From: Actinomycetes bacterium
Lineage (GTDB): Bacteria > Actinomycetota > Actinomycetes > Streptosporangiales > Streptosporangiaceae
Direction of reading: 5' to 3'
DNA length: 8,084 nucleotides
NCBI GenBank assembly: GCA_025964635.1
Contig: JAOPYP010000327.1
Location: 1 to 8,084 of the forward strand
Shown here: positions 5,532 through 8,084 of the stretch, in pieces
Layout of the letters: every line of letters starts with the position of its first letter
Position numbering within the stretch: the stretch's first letter is position 1
Made by a program: the position numbers and the translations under genes
Notes under the pieces: model-generated
The model's database searches: none
Told to the model about the DNA's origin: nothing
What the model saw: the letters and a program-made list of their open reading frames with translations, nothing else

Positions 5532-5882
5532 ATGCCGAGCCCGGTGGTTCACTTCGAGATCAGGTCAGCAGACCCGGACGGGACGCGGTCGTTCTTCGGA
5601 AAGCTGTTCGGGTGGACGTTCCCCGGCGGGGGGATGCCTGGTTACAGCTACGTTGACACCGGAGTCGAGGGGGCGATACCTGGCGGCATCAGCCCACTGC
5701 AGGACGGCGAGCCGCTGGTGACGTTCTTCGTTGGGGTGCAGGATGTCGCCGCTACCCTTGAGGCTGCCGTGGCCCAGGGGGGCCGGATCATCCAGCCCGC
5801 CACCTCAGTACCGGGAGTCACCTTCGGGTTGCTGGCCGACCCCCATGGGCAGGTGGTCGGATTGGCCCAGACAGGCGCCTGA
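5532..5882 (+). CDS. VOC-family (glyoxalase/bleomycin-resistance fold) protein
   Basis: 116 aa, the length of a single two-module VOC domain. The start MPSPVVHFEIRSADPDGTRSFFGKLFGWTF is the classic first betaalphabetabetabeta module (H-x-E, then the D-x-x-x-x-x-x-FF-x-x-x-FGW signature). The second module runs PLVTFFVGVQDVAATLEAAVAQGGRIIQPATSVPGVTFGLLADPHGQVVGL, ending in the usual DPHGQVVGL strand. Candidate metal-site residues are H7 and E9. The family includes glyoxalases, dioxygenases, fosfomycin/bleomycin resistance proteins and many uncharacterised paralogues, so the reaction cannot be assigned. It is followed after 56 nt by the second sigma gene on the same strand, with a hairpin in the gap. 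The two probably share the promoter upstream of 5532, in which case the VOC gene could be a target of, or partner to, that sigma factor. Confidence 0.9.
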   Translation: MPSPVVHFEIRSADPDGTRSFFGKLFGWTFPGGGMPGYSYVDTGVEGAIPGGISPLQDGEPLVTFFVGVQDVAATLEAAVAQGGRIIQPATSVPGVTFGLLADPHGQVVGLAQTGA

Positions 5883-5896
5883 AGTTTCCGGCGGCA

Positions 5897-5911
5897 CGCC
5901 CGCGGCGGGCG
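5897..5911 (+). repeat. Perfect GC hairpin between VOC and sigma genes
   Basis: CGCCCG (5897-5902) and CGGGCG (5906-5911) pair around CGG. The hairpin starts 15 nt after the VOC stop and ends 27 nt before the sigma GTG. With no T-tract it may be a partial terminator, or an mRNA-stability element that sets different levels of the two genes. Confidence 0.45.
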
Positions 5912-5924
5912 AGACACTGGCGGG

Positions 5925-5929
5925 GGAGG
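5925..5929 (+). promoter_or_regulatory. Ribosome binding site fixing the GTG start of the second sigma gene
   Basis: GGAGG within a G-rich run lies 9 nt before the GTG at 5939, a strong Shine-Dalgarno match that settles the start. Confidence 0.65.
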
Positions 5930-5938
5930 GGAACGATA

Positions 5939-6955
5939 GTGGCAGCCTCTGCTGACCCTCTCATGCTCGCGCGGGCGGCCGCCGGAGACGACGAAGCATT
6001 CGCGGCGCTGGTGGAGCCTTATCAGCGGCCAGTGTTCCGGCACTGCTACCGCATGCTGGGCTCGGGCGCCGATGCCGAGGACGCCACCCAGGACACGCTC
6101 GAGCGGGCCTGGCGCAAGCTGGCCACCTATGACGGCTCGGGGCCGTTCGGCGCCTGGCTGCAGCGCATCGCCACCAACGTCTGCCTCGACGGGCTTCGTG
6201 CCAAGCGGACCCGCATTGGCCCGGCCAGCTACGGGCTGGCCGCCGCTCCCGGAACCATGCCCGGGGCGCCCGACCCCGAACTGGCGTGGGTCGAGCCGGT
6301 CAGTGACTCCGATCTGCACGGGACTGGCGACCCTCAAGATGAGGTAGTTCGCCGTGAGGAGATCAGCCTGGCGTTCGTGGCCGCGTTGCAGCGACTGGCG
6401 CCACGCCAGCGGGCCGCGCTGCTCCTGCACGATGTGCTGGGATTCACTCACGCAGAGGTAGCCGACGTACTCAACGTCAGCAGCACAGCGGTCAACAGCT
6501 TGCTGTCGCGGGCCCGCGGATCAGTCCGTGCCACCGCTGGCGAGCCGCAGCCGAGCATCACCGTACCCAGGGTGCAGCGCCTCCTGCAGCGCTATCTCCG
6601 GGCATGGGAACTCGCTGACATCGACGCGTTCGTCCAGCTTGTCACCGAAGACGTTCGTTTTTCCATGCCCCCGCTCACAGCGTGGTTCGAGGGCCGGGAC
6701 GCCGTCGCCGCGTTCATCGAGAACGCGATATTTGCCCCTGCGCGTCCGCACGGAGTGCCTCTGCGGGCCGGCTCCTGCAACGGCCAGCCCGCATTCGCGA
6801 CCTACGAGGCGGACAGCCAGGGCCACCTGGTCATCAGCGGCCTGCAGATCCTGCAACTCGGCAGCCTGCGGGGCCAGCCGCTCATCACCGCCCTCGTGTC
6901 GTACCGCGACCCCGCACTCGCGATCCGTTGCGGCCTGCCGCCCGCGCTTTCCTGA
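5939..6955 (+). CDS. ECF sigma factor with C-terminal SnoaL-like domain (second copy)
   Basis: 338 aa with a GTG start. Sigma-2 covers about residues 9-90: LMLARAAAGDDEAFAALVEPYQRPVFRHCYRMLGSGADAEDATQDTLERAWRKL, then GAWLQRIATNVCLDGLRAKR. The linker AWVEPVSDSDL matches the AWVEP motif of the sigma gene at 1305 and places both in the SigG/TIGR02960-type group. Sigma-4 (about 142-197) reads ALQRLAPRQRAALLLHDVLGFTHAEVADVLNVSSTAVNSLLSRARGSV. A SnoaL/NTF2-like tail starts near residue 209 (VQRLLQRYLRAWELADIDAFVQLVTEDVRFSMPP) and runs to the C-terminus, including the SCNGQPAFATYEA segment that parallels AANGQPAAAAYVR in the first copy. Compared with that copy it has a fuller N-terminal helix and a different sigma-4 recognition helix, so the two probably read different promoters. 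It follows the VOC gene by 56 nt. No anti-sigma gene is adjacent; tail-mediated control is inferred from related families. Confidence 0.93.
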   Translation: MAASADPLMLARAAAGDDEAFAALVEPYQRPVFRHCYRMLGSGADAEDATQDTLERAWRKLATYDGSGPFGAWLQRIATNVCLDGLRAKRTRIGPASYGLAAAPGTMPGAPDPELAWVEPVSDSDLHGTGDPQDEVVRREEISLAFVAALQRLAPRQRAALLLHDVLGFTHAEVADVLNVSSTAVNSLLSRARGSVRATAGEPQPSITVPRVQRLLQRYLRAWELADIDAFVQLVTEDVRFSMPPLTAWFEGRDAVAAFIENAIFAPARPHGVPLRAGSCNGQPAFATYEADSQGHLVISGLQILQLGSLRGQPLITALVSYRDPALAIRCGLPPALS

Positions 6956-6965
6956 TCCAGGATCG

Positions 6966-6989
6966 CCCGGGCGCGGGTTCGGCGCCGGG
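6966..6989. terminator. Hairpin between converging sigma and phosphoesterase genes, candidate terminator
   Basis: CCCGG-CGC (6966-6974, with one bulged G) pairs with GCGCCGGG (6982-6989) around GGGTTCG, 11 nt after the sigma stop. An outer pair GGATCG (6960-6965) / CGATCC (7002-7007) could enclose it. It lies in the 73-bp gap between the sigma stop and the converging phosphoesterase stop, so it may serve both. Confidence 0.5.
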
Positions 6990-7028
6990 AAATCCTCGCG
7001 CCGATCCGGCCAGCTGGCTCACCAGTCT

Positions 7029-8084
7029 CTACAGATGAACCGGCTGGTCGTTCGGGGGTGGGAGGGTGCTGCCGTCGCGTAGCAGCACTGGCCCGACCGG
7101 GACGGAGTTGCCTGCCGGCGGCGGCGGCAAGGGTGCGGGGGTGGGCGCCGGGTCGGGCGGCGTGGGCTGGGTGATCGTGGTGCCGTACGCGGGGGGCGGT
7201 GGGCTGCTGGCCGAGGGGTCGATCAGGTCGGACAGGCTGGGGGCGTCGTCCAGGCGCGGCACGCCCAGGGGCGGGAGGCCGAGCAGGTCGAGCAGGGTCT
7301 TGCCGATGGATACGTGGGAGTTCCAGCGGGAGTCGATGCCCGCCTTGACCGGGCCGCCGAACAGGAGGAGCGGAACGCGTGGCCCATAGGCAAGCTGGAC
7401 TCCATCCGGGGTGAACTCAAGGTTGGGAGTGGCGACGTGATCATCCCACCCGCCCCAGTCGTCCCAGGTCAGCATGAACACGGTACGCTCCCACAGCCCC
7501 GCCGCAGTGATGGCGTCCACCGCCTGCCACACCTTGTCCTGGCCGAGGCTCACATCAGCGACCGGGTGCTCGTCATAGGGGCTGTCGTGCCAGACCATGG
7601 CGAGCGCCGGCAGCGCGCCTGCCTTTGCGTCGGCGACGATCTGGTCGGAGCCGACGATGTCCGCTGATCCTTTGAGCTGCGTGTAGAAGCTGACCGGATA
7701 GCCGCTGCTGCCGGCGTAGACCTTCCAGGTCAGCCCGTGGTCCTGGGCGTGACCTGGGAGTGAGGGCATGTCCCATTGCGGATCGGGCTGGGTACGGGGC
7801 GGGTTGCGCAGCGTGGGCGACTGGCCGCCGACGATAAGCAGGTGATTCGGGGTCGAGTTCGTGCCGAACCCGGAGCAGTGATTTTCCAGGAACGCGCCGG
7901 TGGCCGCCAGGTAGGCATAAAACGGAAGCACCGCCGTGGTATCAAACTGGCTGTGCTGAGCCGGCGTGGCGATTCCGTTCTGCTGCGCATGCAGCCACTT
8001 GGCGTATGCCGCCCTGGTGTGGCCCTGATCATGGGCCGGCGGATTGGCCTGGACCGGCCAGCCGGTCGCGACGTTTGCCCCCCA
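7029..8084 (-). CDS. Phosphoesterase / phospholipase C-like secreted protein (5' end outside window)
   Basis: The frame is open from the window's right edge to a TAG at 7029-7031, giving 351 residues of the C-terminal part. Bases 7932-8084 read in frame as ...PPAHDQGHTRAAYAKWLHAQQNG...AVLPFYAYLA, so the in-frame GTG at 7931 is internal. Family motifs of the PF04185-type phosphoesterases (phospholipase C, acid phosphatase AcpA) are present: ENHCSGFGTNSTPNHLLIVGG, WHDSPYDEHP...GQDKVWQAVDAI, and VFMLTWDDWGGWDDHV followed by YGPRVPLLLFGGPV. The acidic and His residues in the last two motifs are the expected metal/active-site ligands. The N-terminal signal peptide and nucleophile motif would lie beyond the window. 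The C-terminus carries a proline-rich tail (SSPPPPAYG ... PAPTPAPLPPPPAG) of about 55 residues, suggesting passage through or exposure at the cell wall. The substrate (phospholipid or phosphomonoester) is not determinable. It converges on the second sigma gene. Confidence 0.9.
   Translation of the reverse strand, partial: WGANVATGWPVQANPPAHDQGHTRAAYAKWLHAQQNGIATPAQHSQFDTTAVLPFYAYLAATGAFLENHCSGFGTNSTPNHLLIVGGQSPTLRNPPRTQPDPQWDMPSLPGHAQDHGLTWKVYAGSSGYPVSFYTQLKGSADIVGSDQIVADAKAGALPALAMVWHDSPYDEHPVADVSLGQDKVWQAVDAITAAGLWERTVFMLTWDDWGGWDDHVATPNLEFTPDGVQLAYGPRVPLLLFGGPVKAGIDSRWNSHVSIGKTLLDLLGLPPLGVPRLDDAPSLSDLIDPSASSPPPPAYGTTITQPTPPDPAPTPAPLPPPPAGNSVPVGPVLLRDGSTLPPPNDQPVHL

Noticed and set aside
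5161..5532. Minus-strand open frame in the large intergenic gap
   Set aside because: Cys/Arg-rich translation with no recognisable motif, no good ribosome binding site, and it would cover the promoter region of the VOC gene.
4681..5721. Long plus-strand open frame of 346 codons
   Set aside because: It overlaps the lipoprotein and VOC genes, is Arg/Pro/Gly-rich with no domain signature, and is explained by high GC content.
1..8084. CRISPR arrays, tRNA/rRNA genes, insertion sequences, attachment sites
   Set aside because: I saw no regularly spaced repeats, no tRNA- or rRNA-like segments, and no transposase or integrase frame.

Overview
The window is high-GC DNA with strong G/C third-position bias, GTG starts, short intergenic gaps and protein families typical of Actinomycetota: ECF sigma factors with a SnoaL-like tail, a WYL regulator, a DUF664/DinB protein and a PPOX-fold protein. 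I cannot name the genus. No rRNA, tRNA, CRISPR array, transposase or phage gene is visible. This looks like ordinary chromosomal accessory sequence.

Left block (1-2297, plus strand): the 3' part of a SnoaL-fold (SgcJ/EcaC-like) protein, a short-chain dehydrogenase/reductase-like protein whose catalytic residues are largely replaced, and a SigG-like ECF sigma factor 21 nt behind it. The last two are probably co-transcribed.

Middle block (2371-4581): on the minus strand, a DUF664/DinB-fold protein is followed by a PPOX-fold flavin/F420-type protein. A WYL-domain regulator is transcribed divergently from the DinB gene across a gap of about 50 bp, so local control of that pair is plausible. The end of the WYL gene overlaps, tail to tail, the end of a small minus-strand lipoprotein gene (4555-5100).

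Right block (5101-8084): about 430 bp without a convincing gene, containing a candidate ECF-type promoter. It leads to a VOC (glyoxalase-fold) gene and then a second SnoaL-tailed ECF sigma factor, both on the plus strand. Converging on them is the 3' part of a secreted phosphoesterase / phospholipase C-like gene with a proline-rich tail, cut by the window end.

The recurring theme is a pair of related sigma factors, each directly behind a small enzyme-like gene and with no visible anti-sigma gene. Other small proteins of redox, detoxification or ligand-binding folds lie between them. Regulation by the sigma C-terminal SnoaL-like domain, and control of the neighbouring enzymes by the sigma factors, are inferences from family knowledge. 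The sequence does not prove them. The DNA-level signals most worth checking are the candidate ECF promoter, a pseudoknot-capable convergent intergenic region, and a palindrome whose central TTA is both a Leu codon of the WYL gene and the stop of the lipoprotein gene.
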